Shown: positions 42,551 through 51,434, counted from the stretch's first letter. The stretch is 64,000 nt of DNA from Rhodoferax ferrireducens (GCF_003347515.1 NZ_QEII01000276.1:1-64000), one strand, 5' to 3'. Numbers and translations: made by a program. The notes: generated by a model from the letters alone, not told the origin.

Positions 42551-42768
42551 TGAGTTCAGTGATTCTCGATTCGACGCTGACTTGTCCGCTCTGCGGAAAC
42601 GTCAAAACGGAACGCATGCCCACCGATGCCTGTCAATGGTTTTATTTGTGTGAGCATTGCCACGCGATGCTGCAACCGAAACCTGGTGACTGCTGCGTCT
42701 TCTGCTCGTATGGGACGGTGCCGTGCCCGCCAATTCAGGAACACGGCAAGCAAGGCGGTGGCTGCTGA
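42550..42768 (+). CDS. GDCCVxC-motif small protein of mer clusters
   Basis: 72 residues; its ATG shares one base with the merP stop (TAATG). CPLCGNVKTERMPTDACQWF, then CEHC, then GDCCVFCSYGTVPCPPIQ: twelve cysteines in all, with the diagnostic GDCCVxCSYG. The family is cytoplasmic, often next to merP or merT, and some members carry selenocysteine; here all positions are Cys codons and no in-frame TGA is used. It probably binds soft metals. Catalytic role unknown. Confidence 0.88.
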   Translation: MSSVILDSTLTCPLCGNVKTERMPTDACQWFYLCEHCHAMLQPKPGDCCVFCSYGTVPCPPIQEHGKQGGGC

Positions 42769-42878
42769 GCAGGCCGAAACGGTTTGTTGCGAGTTGGCCG
42801 TCTGGTTTGGGGACAGCCGAGAAGTGTTTCAAGCTGATCGAAACGGGTCTTTAAGCAATTTTTGGCGGGGAGCCATCC

Positions 42879-43973
42879 TTATTCATAAAGCCGTGCGGCG
42901 CGACTTGTTAAAGTGCTCTCGGATCGGAAATAGCCCAACACGGTTGCCACGCTGTGATGCCCGGTCATGCCCATGGTTTCGGCCAAGGGCACGTTCTGAC
43001 GGCCGGCCTCGGTCACAAATCCCGATCGCAGGGAGTGGGCCGAGAAATCACCTTCAATCCCCGCCAGGGCACAGCGCTCCTTGACGATCGTGCGCACGGC
43101 AGCCGGGGAGAGTGCTTCGCCGATATGCCCGCCCTTGCGAATCCGCCTAAAAATCGCACCCGTGGTGATTTGACTGACCTGCAGCCAATCATGAAGTGCC
43201 ATGCCAGCAGCCCCCAGTACCGGCTTGCCATTTTCCGGCTGCTCCACCCCGGACTGATTGGTCTTGGAGTAGGCGAGGGTGTAGATGAAGTCGCTCGGGC
43301 CGACGCGTTTCAGAAACTGCATCTCCGCGCCCGCCACTTCCGAGCGCCGGCGCCCGCCGCTGGCCCAGGCAAAGAGCAGCAGGGCGCGATCGCGCTTGCC
43401 GCGCAAGGAGTCGTCGCAGGTGGCGAGAATCGCCTGCAGCGGATCTTTGGTCAGGGCATCCTTTTTTTGCGGCAGGGCGCCGCGCTTGGCATAGGCCTTA
43501 CGCGTACGCGATAGCAATTCCCTGACCTTGGGGTCGCGGCACGGATTCTTGAGTTCCCGTAACTGATGCGCCTTCGACAACACCGCGATCCGGTGCACCA
43601 GCGTGTTGTGCGCCATGGCGCCGAGCTTGCCTTTGTAGCCGGCCTGGACCAGGACTTGATCAATCTCCACTGGCAGCTCGGACACCAGGCCTTTGACAGT
43701 GGTGCGCTGTGCATGGTCGACGATGAACTGAAGCACACACGGGGTGGCCACCGGCAACTGGATCTGACTGCCATAGCGGATGCCATACCAGGCCGCCCAG
43801 TAGCGCAAAGCGCTGCGATAGCTGAGCAAGGTGTTTTCTGATTCACCTTCGCGCAGCAAATCCTCGACGGCGCGCTGTGTCACATCGCTGAGCTCGGTGG
43901 CCTGCAGGGCAGGGACTTTATGGAGGGCAGGTAGGCGAATGTTCATGGCACGGTCGAATTTTTCAAATTTCAT
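42879..43973 (-). CDS. Tyrosine recombinase (phage/ICE integrase type)
   Basis: 364 residues from the ATG at 43973-43971; the frame is open further upstream but MKFEKFDRAM starts just inside the operator region. The N-terminal SAM-like core-binding domain (VEDLLREGESENTLLSYRSA) is followed by the catalytic domain with SGGRRRSE (first Arg), YSKTNQSG (Lys), HSLRSGFVTEAG (His-x-x-Arg), GHHSVATVLGYFR (His and Tyr). All catalytic residues are visible. It may be the integrase of this element or a resolvase of a former plasmid. It is divergent from kfrA-like 44064. Confidence 0.9.
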   Translation of the reverse strand: MKFEKFDRAMNIRLPALHKVPALQATELSDVTQRAVEDLLREGESENTLLSYRSALRYWAAWYGIRYGSQIQLPVATPCVLQFIVDHAQRTTVKGLVSELPVEIDQVLVQAGYKGKLGAMAHNTLVHRIAVLSKAHQLRELKNPCRDPKVRELLSRTRKAYAKRGALPQKKDALTKDPLQAILATCDDSLRGKRDRALLLFAWASGGRRRSEVAGAEMQFLKRVGPSDFIYTLAYSKTNQSGVEQPENGKPVLGAAGMALHDWLQVSQITTGAIFRRIRKGGHIGEALSPAAVRTIVKERCALAGIEGDFSAHSLRSGFVTEAGRQNVPLAETMGMTGHHSVATVLGYFRSESTLTSRAARLYE

Positions 43974-43987
43974 ACATGTTATGTATG
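43971..43987. promoter_or_regulatory. Inverted repeat CATACAT-GTT-ATGTATG
   Basis: Perfect 7-bp arms with a 3-base centre, sitting on the recombinase start codon. It is a probable operator or recombinase-binding site. A related short palindrome lies at 45857. Confidence 0.5.
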
Positions 43988-44014
43988 ATGTATAACACGA
44001 AATAGTAATAAGTA

Positions 44015-44035
44015 ACGATAACAATCTCTTATCGT
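44015..44035. promoter_or_regulatory. Inverted repeat ACGATAA-N7-TTATCGT
   Basis: Perfect 7-bp arms in the divergent promoter region, 29 bp before the kfrA-like start. KfrA proteins are known autorepressors that bind their own promoter, so this is a good operator candidate. Confidence 0.5.
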
Positions 44036-44063
44036 AGGTAAATATAACCGGTGGAGCAGGGCG

Positions 44064-45005
44064 ATGCAATTGAAAAGTACGAGGGGTGTTCAGCAGGACG
44101 ATGTGTGGGGCGCAGCGGATGCGCTGATCGCGGAAGGCCTTCGGCCGACCATCGAGAGGGTCCGCCAAAAGATCGGCCGGGGTTCACCCAATACTGTCAG
44201 TCCCATGCTGGAGAGCTGGTTTGCCACACTCGCACCACGGCTCGGGATTGCGGCGTCCGGCTCCCAGCCAGCAGATAGTGGCGCACCCACGGCCTTGCGC
44301 CAAAGTCTGGATGCCGTTTGGGCGGCCGCGGTGGCGGCAGCGCGCGCCAAAGCGGATAGCGCACTTTCCTCCGAGCGCGACAGGCTTGCTCAGCAGGGCC
44401 AGGAACTGGAGTCTGCGCGGCAGAACCTGTTGCAAAGGGAGGCGGCGCTGGCCGAACGGGGCGTCGCCCTGGAACAGGCGCTGGAACTGGCCAAGTCCCA
44501 ACTTCGGGACCAGGCTGCCCAGCTTGATAAGGTGGGCCGCGAGTTGGAGCAGGCTCGCCGCAGCCTTGCCACCCTAGTTCAGGAGCGTGACGCGAACAGG
44601 CGCGAATTCGACGTGCAACTTCGCACCCTCGCTGAGGAGCGGCAGCGCACCGAGCAGCGGACATCAGCCAACGAACGCCGCCTCCTGGAAGAGGTGGATC
44701 GTGCTCGCCAGGAGGCGAAGCATTCGGCGCGGACGCGTGAGGAAGCTGACCAGAAGCACGTCTCCGAGAAGCAAGAGCTAGAACAGACGAATGCCGCGCT
44801 GACCGAACGCGCGCATGAAGGGCAAGTCGAGCTTGCCACGCTGAGGGAACGGCTGCAGGGCGCTGAAGCGCGGGCGAAAGGGCTAGACAGTGCGCTTGCC
44901 GCCGCCATGCTGAAATCGCGGCACACACCGAAACGCGGAGCCGCCAAACCCTCCAAAAGCGGTCGACGTTCTCCTGGCGCGGCCGCAGCGAAGCGAACCC
45001 CGTAG
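44064..45005 (+). CDS. KfrA-like plasmid DNA-binding coiled-coil protein
   Basis: 313 residues from ATG 44064 (GGTGGAGCAGGGCG). Residues 8-55 are the KfrA N-terminal DNA-binding domain (QQDDVWGAADALIAEGLRPT, then VRQKIGRGSPNTV). From residue 95 to 285 the chain is one long coiled coil rich in Gln, Glu, Arg and Ala (LAQQGQELESARQNLLQREA), then a basic Lys/Arg/Ser/Ala tail. Family members act in plasmid maintenance and repress their own gene. It is the intact counterpart of the truncated copy at 38654 but only distantly similar in detail. Confidence 0.85.
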   Translation: MQLKSTRGVQQDDVWGAADALIAEGLRPTIERVRQKIGRGSPNTVSPMLESWFATLAPRLGIAASGSQPADSGAPTALRQSLDAVWAAAVAAARAKADSALSSERDRLAQQGQELESARQNLLQREAALAERGVALEQALELAKSQLRDQAAQLDKVGRELEQARRSLATLVQERDANRREFDVQLRTLAEERQRTEQRTSANERRLLEEVDRARQEAKHSARTREEADQKHVSEKQELEQTNAALTERAHEGQVELATLRERLQGAEARAKGLDSALAAAMLKSRHTPKRGAAKPSKSGRRSPGAAAAKRTP

Positions 45006-45529
45006 CCATGGCGAATCCGTTCGACCCAGCATGGGCCTTGTGCCCAAAGCGGAAATTGACGGAAGCCAAAGGCTACCTTCGCTTTGCAGCGGTAACGACC
45101 CTATTTTTAAGTATTACGCCGTTAGCGCTTAGTGTCGGCACGCGCAACTGCGGCTTCCAAAAAACCGAACGGCGGGAATGCCGTTGTCATCCATTGCTAT
45201 TTGAATACCCATTGTCATTTTTATGACAATGAATAGCAATGAACCAGTAAACGGCCCTCTCGCGACTCGCCAGTGACAGATAGGCTGCCCACGCTCTTTA
45301 CCGAAAGGCAAGCCGACTCTCGCCGCGAAGCTGCCTTGTTGTTGGCTTTTGAAGTCTGGAGGCACTGGTCGACATCTCGGCGTGGGCCGGCGACGCAAAG
45401 GGGGCTGAAACAGGAGTGGATTCGATTCCTTATGGCGGCTGGCGTGTCGGATGGACTCATTCCGGTTCCGGCAAGAGTCCCCGCGCAACTCCAGCTCTGT
45501 TAACGACCAGCAGCCTAAACCAGGCAAGT

Positions 45530-45552
45530 CCAAAGTCACGGCAGTCGGGCAC
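45530..45552 (+). repeat. 23-bp direct repeat, copy 1
   Basis: CCAAAGTCACGGCAGTCGGG then CAC. It matches copy 2 at 45744-45766 in 21 of 23 bases. Confidence 0.6.
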
Positions 45553-45743
45553 GAAATACAGCCAAAATCACTGAAATCGGACAAGTTGGCCAGGATTCGG
45601 ACCAAGGTATGTGGCGTTAGCCATCATTTGATGGCGCCAGTCACGGTGGCCATATGTCCAACGTGAAGAAGTGGCGATGACCATTTCTTAGCCACAGGCC
45701 GATTTTCTTCTCTAGATGGTCATCGGTACATACCTGGGCATGG

Positions 45744-45766
45744 CCAAAGTCACTGCAGTCGGACAC
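45744..45766 (+). repeat. 23-bp direct repeat, copy 2
   Basis: CCAAAGTCACTGCAGTCGGA then CAC, 214 bp after copy 1. It may be part of an insertion-sequence end. Confidence 0.6.
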
Positions 45767-45895
45767 TCTGGCGCTAAAGGACTGGGGGACGTCTTGGCCC
45801 ATTGATCGTCAGGTGTACTTAGCATTGGCTTTACCCGGGCATCTTGCTTAACATAATATACATCGTATAAAGTGCAACAAAAGAGGATTTCAAGC

Positions 45896-46555
45896 TCACC
45901 AGGTTCCTTTGGGTTGACGCCCACGAACAAAGGCAGCAATGATCTCGGCCGAATCTGCCCGATTGGCGCTATGGGCGAAATCGAGGGCCGACAAGCCTTG
46001 CGTGTTCTTGAGCATGGGGTCTGCGCCAGCCTCCAGCAGCAGCTTCACCGCGGACGGCGTACCATAGTGCGCCGCCATCATGAGTGGCGTCGTGCCGTTG
46101 GGCGACGCTGCGTCGATGTAGGCATGGTTGTCCAGCAACAATGTCATCACCGCTAGGTGTCCATGCGTGGCGGCGTAATGCAGCGGTGCCCAGCCCGGTT
46201 TGTTGACATCCGCGTCCTTGGCGATCAATTGCTCGCAAATCTCAGTCAGTCCATTCAGCGAAGCCAGCATGAGCGGGCTTTCGTCTTGTTGGGTGCGTGC
46301 TTCGACATTGACCTTGGGCCAGTTGATCAGGACGGCTGCGACTTTGAGCGATGGCTCCCGAATCGCCAGGATCAGGCCGTGTTCACCGGTCGTGCTGATC
46401 GTATTGACGTCAAAACCTCGGGTCAGCAATGAGGAAACGGTGTCGGCATCATCGCGTTTGACAGCGCTGAAAAAGTCTTCATACGAGCCTGCATGGCAAA
46501 CTGAAAAACCATACAAAACAATAAGATATAAAAACTTCTTAAAGTAAGTTCGCAT
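45896..46555 (-). CDS. Ankyrin-repeat protein with signal peptide
   Basis: 219 residues from ATG 46555 (MRTYFKKFLYLIVLYGFSVC signal); a GTG at 46579 overlapping the tatD stop (GTGA) would add eight residues. After the signal, about five ankyrin repeats: YEDFFSAVKRDDADTVSSLL, GLILAIREPSLKVAAVLINW, SPLMLASLNGLTEICEQLIA, WAPLHYAATHGHLAVMTLLL and TPLMMAAHYGTPSAVKLLLE. It is probably periplasmic and binds other proteins. It is the last gene of the mltG-tatD operon and marks the start of chromosomal sequence. Confidence 0.88.
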   Translation of the reverse strand: MRTYFKKFLYLIVLYGFSVCHAGSYEDFFSAVKRDDADTVSSLLTRGFDVNTISTTGEHGLILAIREPSLKVAAVLINWPKVNVEARTQQDESPLMLASLNGLTEICEQLIAKDADVNKPGWAPLHYAATHGHLAVMTLLLDNHAYIDAASPNGTTPLMMAAHYGTPSAVKLLLEAGADPMLKNTQGLSALDFAHSANRADSAEIIAAFVRGRQPKGTW

Positions 46556-46575
46556 GATAGAAATATCGTCAAACT

Positions 46576-47370
46576 TCACCGAAGAACGCCTTTGAACAGC
46601 GCCTCAAAGTTGCGGCTCGTCATCTCGGCAATGTATTCCACCGGGCACTGCTTGATGGCAGCCAACTGGGCCGCAACATAAGGCACATACGACGGATTAT
46701 TGGTTTTTCCACGATAAGGCATGGGCGCCAGATAAGGGCTGTCGGTTTCAATCAGCAAACGGTCAAATGGCACAAATGCCGCCACATCACGCAGATCCTG
46801 TGCATTCTTGAATGTCAAAATGCCGGAAAACGAAATGTAGAAACCCAGGTCGAGTGCCGCACGCGCCACCTGGGCCGTCTCGGTAAAACAATGAAACACG
46901 CCGCCAGCACAAGCGGCTGTGCCAAATTCACCCTCCTCCCGAAGAATGGCCAAGGTATCGTCCGAGGCGCTGCGCGTGTGGATCACGAGCGGCAAGTTGA
47001 GCTGTCGCGCGGCGCGGATGTGGGTACGGAAGCGGTCGCGTTGCCACTCCATGTCGGCCACGCTGCGCTCGCCCAGGCGGTAGTAGTCGAGCCCGGTTTC
47101 CCCGATCCCGACCACGCGCGGCATTTGGCCCCGCGTCAGCAGATCCTGCAGGCTGGGCTCGGTGATCCCTTCGTTATCGGGATGTACGCCAACCGTCGCC
47201 CAGAAGTTGTCGTACTGGCTGGCCAGCCCCTGAACCTCGGGAAACTCTTCCAGGGTCGTGCAGATACACAAGGCGCGGTCCACCTGCGCGTCGGCCATGG
47301 CCTGCCGGATAGCTGGCAGCTGTGCCGTGAGTTCAGGGAAAGTCAAATGACAGTGCGAGTCGGTAAACAT
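46576..47370 (-). CDS. tatD: TatD-family metal-dependent deoxyribonuclease
   Basis: 264 residues. MFTDSHCHL gives the HxH metal site, then GETGLDYYR (Glu), LPLVIHTRSASDD (His), GVFHCFTE (His) and ETDSPYLAPMPYRGKTNNPS (Asp). All TatD ligands are present in order and the length is typical. The enzyme is a 3'-5' DNA exonuclease linked to DNA repair. It follows the PilZ gene after 48 bp. Confidence 0.95.
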   Translation of the reverse strand: MFTDSHCHLTFPELTAQLPAIRQAMADAQVDRALCICTTLEEFPEVQGLASQYDNFWATVGVHPDNEGITEPSLQDLLTRGQMPRVVGIGETGLDYYRLGERSVADMEWQRDRFRTHIRAARQLNLPLVIHTRSASDDTLAILREEGEFGTAACAGGVFHCFTETAQVARAALDLGFYISFSGILTFKNAQDLRDVAAFVPFDRLLIETDSPYLAPMPYRGKTNNPSYVPYVAAQLAAIKQCPVEYIAEMTSRNFEALFKGVLR

Positions 47371-47418
47371 AGGTAGTCAATTGAAATCAAACCGGCCGGC
47401 CGAGGAAGTACCCCGGGC

Positions 47419-47781
47419 TTAAATGGTTTGTGTGGCCCGGTCAGATGCCAGGTGGGCACCCAAGATCTCTTCAATCTTGAGCTTGAGAGCACGTGACTTT
47501 TCATCCTTGGGAAACTGGATGCCAATGCCCTGCGTGCGATTGTTGGACGCCTTGGCGGGTGTCACCCACGCCACCTTACCCGCCACGGGGTAACGCTGGG
47601 GGTCCTCCGGCAGAGACAGCAAAACATAAACATCATCGCCCAGCTTGTATTCGCGCGATATTGGAATAAAGATGCCCCCTTCAGCAAACAGGGGGATATA
47701 AGCCGCATAGAGAGCGGCCTTTTCCTTGATCGCCAACTGAATGACGCTGGGGCGTGGGGTGGCGGGAACGGAGTTACTCAT
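47419..47781 (-). CDS. PilZ-domain protein
   Basis: 120 residues. ALYAAYIPLFAEGGIFIPIS, YVLLSLPEDPQRYPVAGKVA and GIGIQFPKDE form the PilZ fold. The c-di-GMP motif RxxxR is not evident near the N-terminus, so it is the type that resembles Pseudomonas PilZ, which works in type IV pilus biogenesis and does not bind c-di-GMP. It overlaps holB by 8 bases; the holB-pilZ-tatD order is common in betaproteobacteria. Confidence 0.9.
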   Translation of the reverse strand: MSNSVPATPRPSVIQLAIKEKAALYAAYIPLFAEGGIFIPISREYKLGDDVYVLLSLPEDPQRYPVAGKVAWVTPAKASNNRTQGIGIQFPKDEKSRALKLKIEEILGAHLASDRATQTI

Positions 47782-48793
47782 GAGCGGGTTTTTGGTATTT
47801 TGAGTTTAGGGCGGTTTGGGCCTGACTCACAAGCGCTTCCAGCATCAAGCCGGCATTGAAGGGGTGCTCGACGGTGCGCGTGGTGCTTGCCAGCGCACGG
47901 CTCCAGGCTGTCAAAGCGGCGACTGAACCGCCTGCAGGCAGATCTGCCGCCTCAAAAAACCGGGGGCTGGCGCCGGTCTGGACCGCCAGTACGTCGTGAC
48001 ACAGCTTGTGCAAGGCGTCGACCGTTTGCGCCGGCGACCAGTCCTTCAAGACGCTCAGATCACCTCGCGCCATCGCTTTGGGCAGCTTGACCCAAGACTG
48101 GGCGTCGCGGCCGGATTGGGAAAACAGCAGGGCGTCCGCAGGGCGCCCACCGGCGGCGCGCAGTACCACGGCGGCTTGCGCCGGCGGAACGCCCTGCTCT
48201 TCAATCCACTTCAGCGAACTTGCGACGTCCGGCCAGGCCATGGTGTGGCCCAGACAACGGCTGCGAATGGTCGGCAGCAGTTGGTGCGCGGCGTCGCTGG
48301 CCAGCACAAATTTCACATCGCCGGGCGGCTCTTCCAGCGTCTTGAGCAGCGCATTGGCGGTGATGTTGTTCATGCGCTCGGCCGGAAACACCAGCACCGC
48401 CTTGCCGCGGCCCCGGGCACTGGTGCGCTGTGAAAACTCGACGGCGTCACGCATGGCATCCACCCGAATTTCCTTGCTGGCCTTGCGTTTCTTGTCGTCG
48501 ATATCGGACTGGGCCTTTTCGCTCAAGGGCCAGCCCAGCTCCAGCATGACGGTTTCGGGCATCAAGACGCATAAATCGGCATGGGTGCGCACGTCAATGG
48601 CGTGGCAACTGCCGCAGCTGCCACAGGCACCGTGCTCTGAGGCATGCTCACACAACCAGGCGCGCACCAGTTCCAGCGCCAGGCTGTACTGACCGAGTCC
48701 GGAAGGACCTGCCAGCAGCCAGGCGTGGCCCCTTTGGGCCAACAGCTGCGTGGCTTGCGCGGCAATCCAGGGGGCGACGGCGGCGGCACTCAT
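47774..48793 (-). CDS. holB: DNA polymerase III delta-prime subunit
   Basis: 339 residues. The N-terminal AAA+ fold has [20 protein letters not shown], a P-loop that has lost its Lys as expected for the non-ATP-binding delta-prime, then a zinc module [11 protein letters not shown] and [20 protein letters not shown] with [14 protein letters not shown] and IRSRCL. It is part of the clamp loader. It overlaps tmk by four bases (ATGA). Confidence 0.95.
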   Translation of the reverse strand: MSAAAVAPWIAAQATQLLAQRGHAWLLAGPSGLGQYSLALELVRAWLCEHASEHGACGSCGSCHAIDVRTHADLCVLMPETVMLELGWPLSEKAQSDIDDKKRKASKEIRVDAMRDAVEFSQRTSARGRGKAVLVFPAERMNNITANALLKTLEEPPGDVKFVLASDAAHQLLPTIRSRCLGHTMAWPDVASSLKWIEEQGVPPAQAAVVLRAAGGRPADALLFSQSGRDAQSWVKLPKAMARGDLSVLKDWSPAQTVDALHKLCHDVLAVQTGASPRFFEAADLPAGGSVAALTAWSRALASTTRTVEHPFNAGLMLEALVSQAQTALNSKYQKPAHE

Positions 48794-49440
48794 GGCAACC
48801 AGCCTCGGCCCTGGACCGCCGTCAAGACGTCCAGCCAGACGGCATCGCGCGTGTTGTCGGCCTGAATCCGGACAAAACGACTGGGAGACGCCAGCATGCG
48901 CTTCAGGTAACCGTCTGACACACTCTTGAAAAATTCAACCGGCTGGGCCTCGAATTTGTCCGGGGTTCGTGCGCCCGCCAAACGCTGCGCTGCGATTTCG
49001 GCGGGCAGGTCAAACCACACGGTTAAATCGGGTTCTCGAATGAAATCGGCCTCTAGCCCTCGTACTGTCTGCACCCATTGCTCTAATATTGATAGTATAC
49101 TGAGATCAAACCCGCGCCCGCCGCCCTGGTAGGCGAAGGTCGCATCGGTAAAGCGGTCACACAACACGACATCGCCTCGGGCCAGAGCGGGTTCAATGAG
49201 TTGCTGCAGATGATCCCGTCGGGCGGCAAACACGAGCAGGGCCTCGGTCATGGCGTCCATCGTGTCATTCAACACCACGGAGCGCAATTTTTCAGCCAGC
49301 GGTGTACCGCCTGGCTCGCGGGTCAGAGTCACTGCCCTGCCCTGCGCCCTGAACGCCTGGGCCAGACCTTCAATATGGGTGGATTTTCCAGCGCCATCGA
49401 TACCTTCAAAACTGATAAAAAGTCCACCCGTTGTCGTCAT
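48790..49440 (-). CDS. tmk: Thymidylate kinase
   Basis: 216 residues. Walker [35 protein letters not shown] and the substrate motif [19 protein letters not shown] are all intact. It phosphorylates dTMP to dTDP. It lies 6 bp after mltG and upstream of holB in the usual order. Confidence 0.96.
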   Translation of the reverse strand: MTTTGGLFISFEGIDGAGKSTHIEGLAQAFRAQGRAVTLTREPGGTPLAEKLRSVVLNDTMDAMTEALLVFAARRDHLQQLIEPALARGDVVLCDRFTDATFAYQGGGRGFDLSILSILEQWVQTVRGLEADFIREPDLTVWFDLPAEIAAQRLAGARTPDKFEAQPVEFFKSVSDGYLKRMLASPSRFVRIQADNTRDAVWLDVLTAVQGRGWLP

Positions 49441-49446
49441 ATGCGG

Positions 49447-50430
49447 TTATTGCCCACGCTGGTATTTGTTAACCGCACGATTGTGCTCTTCCAGGCTGGC
49501 GCTGAATTCGCTGGTGCCGTCCCCGCGTGACACAAAATACAGGGCACTGGTCGGCGCAGGCTGTACTGCGGCGAGCAAGGCCATTTTGCCGGGCATGGCA
49601 ATCGGGGTCGGCGGCAAGCCAGTGCGGGTGTAGGTGTTCCAGGGCGTGTCTGTCTGCAGGTGGCGCCGACGCAGGTTGCCGTCAAAGGTCGCGCCCAAAC
49701 CATAGATGACCGTGGGATCGGTCTGCAGCATCATGCCAATACGCAGCCGGTTGACAAACACACCGGCGATCATGGCGCGGTCACTGGCGCGCCCGGTCTC
49801 TTTCTCGACAATGCTGGCCAGAATCAAAGCCTGCTCAGGCGTTTTAAGGGGCGTATCAGGCAGCCGTTGGCTCCAGGCGGCCTCCAGCTTTTTGTCCATG
49901 GCCCGCATCGCGCGTTTGAGCACCGCCAGATCGCTGCTGCCTTTGGCATAGGTATAGGAGTCGGGGAAAAAGCGGCCTTCCGGATGGACGCCCGGTCTCC
50001 CCAATGAACTCATGATTGAACCAGCCGATAGCCCTTCTGTGTCGGGCTTTAGATGCTCTGCTTTTAAGAGCGCTGCGCGGAACTGGATGAAATTCCAGCC
50101 TTCCACCAGCGTCACGGCGCGCAGTGCCTCGTCGCCACGCACGAGTTTTCGTAACAGGCTGCGCGGGGTGATTCCGCGTTCGAGCTCATAACTTCCCGCC
50201 TTGATCTGGCGGGCCTCCCCCGACAGCCGAAACCACCAATACAGCAGGGATGGATCAACTTGCACCCCCGCGTCGCTCACCGCCTGGGCGATGCCGGGCA
50301 CGGACGTACCGGGCTCGACCGACAGGTCAACCATCTCGGCCTTCATGGGCAGGGGTTGGTGTACCCACCAGGCTGCGCCACCACCCAGCAGGACAGCCAA
50401 CAAAACAAATAACTTAAAGAGACGAAGCAC
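49447..50430 (-). CDS. mltG: Endolytic murein transglycosylase
   Basis: 327 residues. One N-terminal helix (FKLFVLLAVLLGGGAAWWV), then a LysM-like region (GTSVPGIAQAVSDAGV) and the YceG catalytic part with ASIVEKETGRASDRAMIAGV (catalytic Glu) and NRLRIGMMLQTDPTVIYGLG, ending TPIAMPGKMALLAAVQPA. It cleaves nascent peptidoglycan strands to set their length. It is first in the minus-strand operon and divergent from ygfZ with a 46-bp interval. Confidence 0.95.
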   Translation of the reverse strand: MLRLFKLFVLLAVLLGGGAAWWVHQPLPMKAEMVDLSVEPGTSVPGIAQAVSDAGVQVDPSLLYWWFRLSGEARQIKAGSYELERGITPRSLLRKLVRGDEALRAVTLVEGWNFIQFRAALLKAEHLKPDTEGLSAGSIMSSLGRPGVHPEGRFFPDSYTYAKGSSDLAVLKRAMRAMDKKLEAAWSQRLPDTPLKTPEQALILASIVEKETGRASDRAMIAGVFVNRLRIGMMLQTDPTVIYGLGATFDGNLRRRHLQTDTPWNTYTRTGLPPTPIAMPGKMALLAAVQPAPTSALYFVSRGDGTSEFSASLEEHNRAVNKYQRGQ

Positions 50431-50476
50431 AGCCCTACAGCCTTACACAAGATGGAGTGGGGATGATAATTCACCC

Positions 50477-51406
50477 ATGAAAAACAAACTCAATGGCGTT
50501 GCCCCGCTGCTTTATTTGGGCGTTATCCGCGTCGAAGGTGAAGATGCGGCCAAATTTCTTCACGGCCAGTTGACGCAGGATTTTTCGCTGCTAGGCCAGT
50601 CAGAAGCCCGGCTGGCGGCCTTTTGCTCGTCCAAAGGCCGGATGCAGGCCAGCTTCTATGGCTTCAAACGCAGCCCGACCGAAATACTGCTGGTGTGCAA
50701 CCGCGATATTTTGGCGGCCACGCTCAAGCGCCTGTCCATGTTCGTCCTGCGTGCCAAGGCGAAGCTGACTGATGCCAGCAGCGACTACGCGATCTATGGT
50801 TTGGCCGGAAGTGCTATTGAATCAATAGCTGCTAGCGCACAGTCTGCTTGGGCCAAGGTCGATATTGGCAATGCAAGCGTGGTTTGCTTATATCCCGCAG
50901 AGGGCGTGCGCCGGGCCTTGTGGCTGGCCCCGGTGGCCGAGGCGGCCCCGGCGGGCGAAGCCCTGAGCGAACAAGACTGGGCTTGGAGCGAGGTGCGCAG
51001 CGGTGTGGCCATGATCACGACCCCGATCATGGAAGCCTTTGTGCCGCAAATGCTGAACTACGAATCGGTGGGTGGCGTGAACTTCAAAAAAGGCTGCTAT
51101 CCCGGTCAGGAAGTGGTGGCGCGCAGCCAGTTTCGCGGCACCCTGAAGCGCCGCGCCTACCTGGTCCATTCAGACGTCGCCATGAAGGCGGGCGACGAGG
51201 TTTTTCTGGCCAGTGATACGACCCAACCTTGTGGCACGGTGGCGCAGGCTGCCGCCGTGCCCTTGGATTCCATCTCAGCGGGGTTTGACGCCATCGTTGT
51301 TTTGCAGGTCTCGGCGTTTGAAGCCGGCGGCTTGCACCTGGGTAGTTCCAGCGGCCCGGCGCTTGTCGTTGCACCGCCGCCTTATCCCCTGTTGGCCGAT
51401 ATTTAA
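50477..51406 (+). CDS. ygfZ: Folate-binding protein YgfZ, Fe-S cluster assembly helper
   Basis: 309 residues from ATG 50477. FLHGQLTQDF and FCSSKGRMQASF lie in the N-terminal half, and the signature KGCYPGQEVVARSQFRGT at about 205-222 has the conserved Cys. The fold resembles the aminomethyltransferase GcvT but the protein helps repair or assemble certain Fe-S enzymes. The usual neighbour of mltG in betaproteobacteria. Confidence 0.95.
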   Translation: MKNKLNGVAPLLYLGVIRVEGEDAAKFLHGQLTQDFSLLGQSEARLAAFCSSKGRMQASFYGFKRSPTEILLVCNRDILAATLKRLSMFVLRAKAKLTDASSDYAIYGLAGSAIESIAASAQSAWAKVDIGNASVVCLYPAEGVRRALWLAPVAEAAPAGEALSEQDWAWSEVRSGVAMITTPIMEAFVPQMLNYESVGGVNFKKGCYPGQEVVARSQFRGTLKRRAYLVHSDVAMKAGDEVFLASDTTQPCGTVAQAAAVPLDSISAGFDAIVVLQVSAFEAGGLHLGSSSGPALVVAPPPYPLLADI

Positions 51407-51407
51407 G

Positions 51408-51423
51408 GCCTGTTGCGACAGGC
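51408..51423. terminator. Short hairpin between convergent genes
   Basis: GCCTGT-TGCG-ACAGGC, a 6-bp stem with a 4-base loop, two bases after the ygfZ stop and facing the convergent thioesterase-GNAT gene. No T-run, so it is at best a weak bidirectional terminator. Confidence 0.3.
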
Positions 51424-51434
51424 TGGGTCGGCCC

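Larger units (their letters stand above)
45006..45895. other. Gene-poor region with short direct repeats at the island/chromosome side
   Basis: About 890 bp without a recognised gene. A GTG frame 45273-45503 (76 codons; LLLAFEVWRHWSTSRRGPAT) has some coding look but no family. The motif CCAAAGTCAC-x-GCAGTCGG-x-CAC occurs at 45530 and 45744, with a weaker third copy near 45637. Spaced repeats of this kind are seen near the ends of IS21-like elements, but no transposase frame is present. A perfect TATAC-ATC-GTATA palindrome lies at 45857-45869, 27 bp before the 3' end of the chromosomal ankyrin gene. Confidence 0.55.

Noticed and set aside
45129..45605. 158-codon minus frame in the gene-poor region
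   Set aside because: It spans the direct repeats and has no domain or ribosome site.
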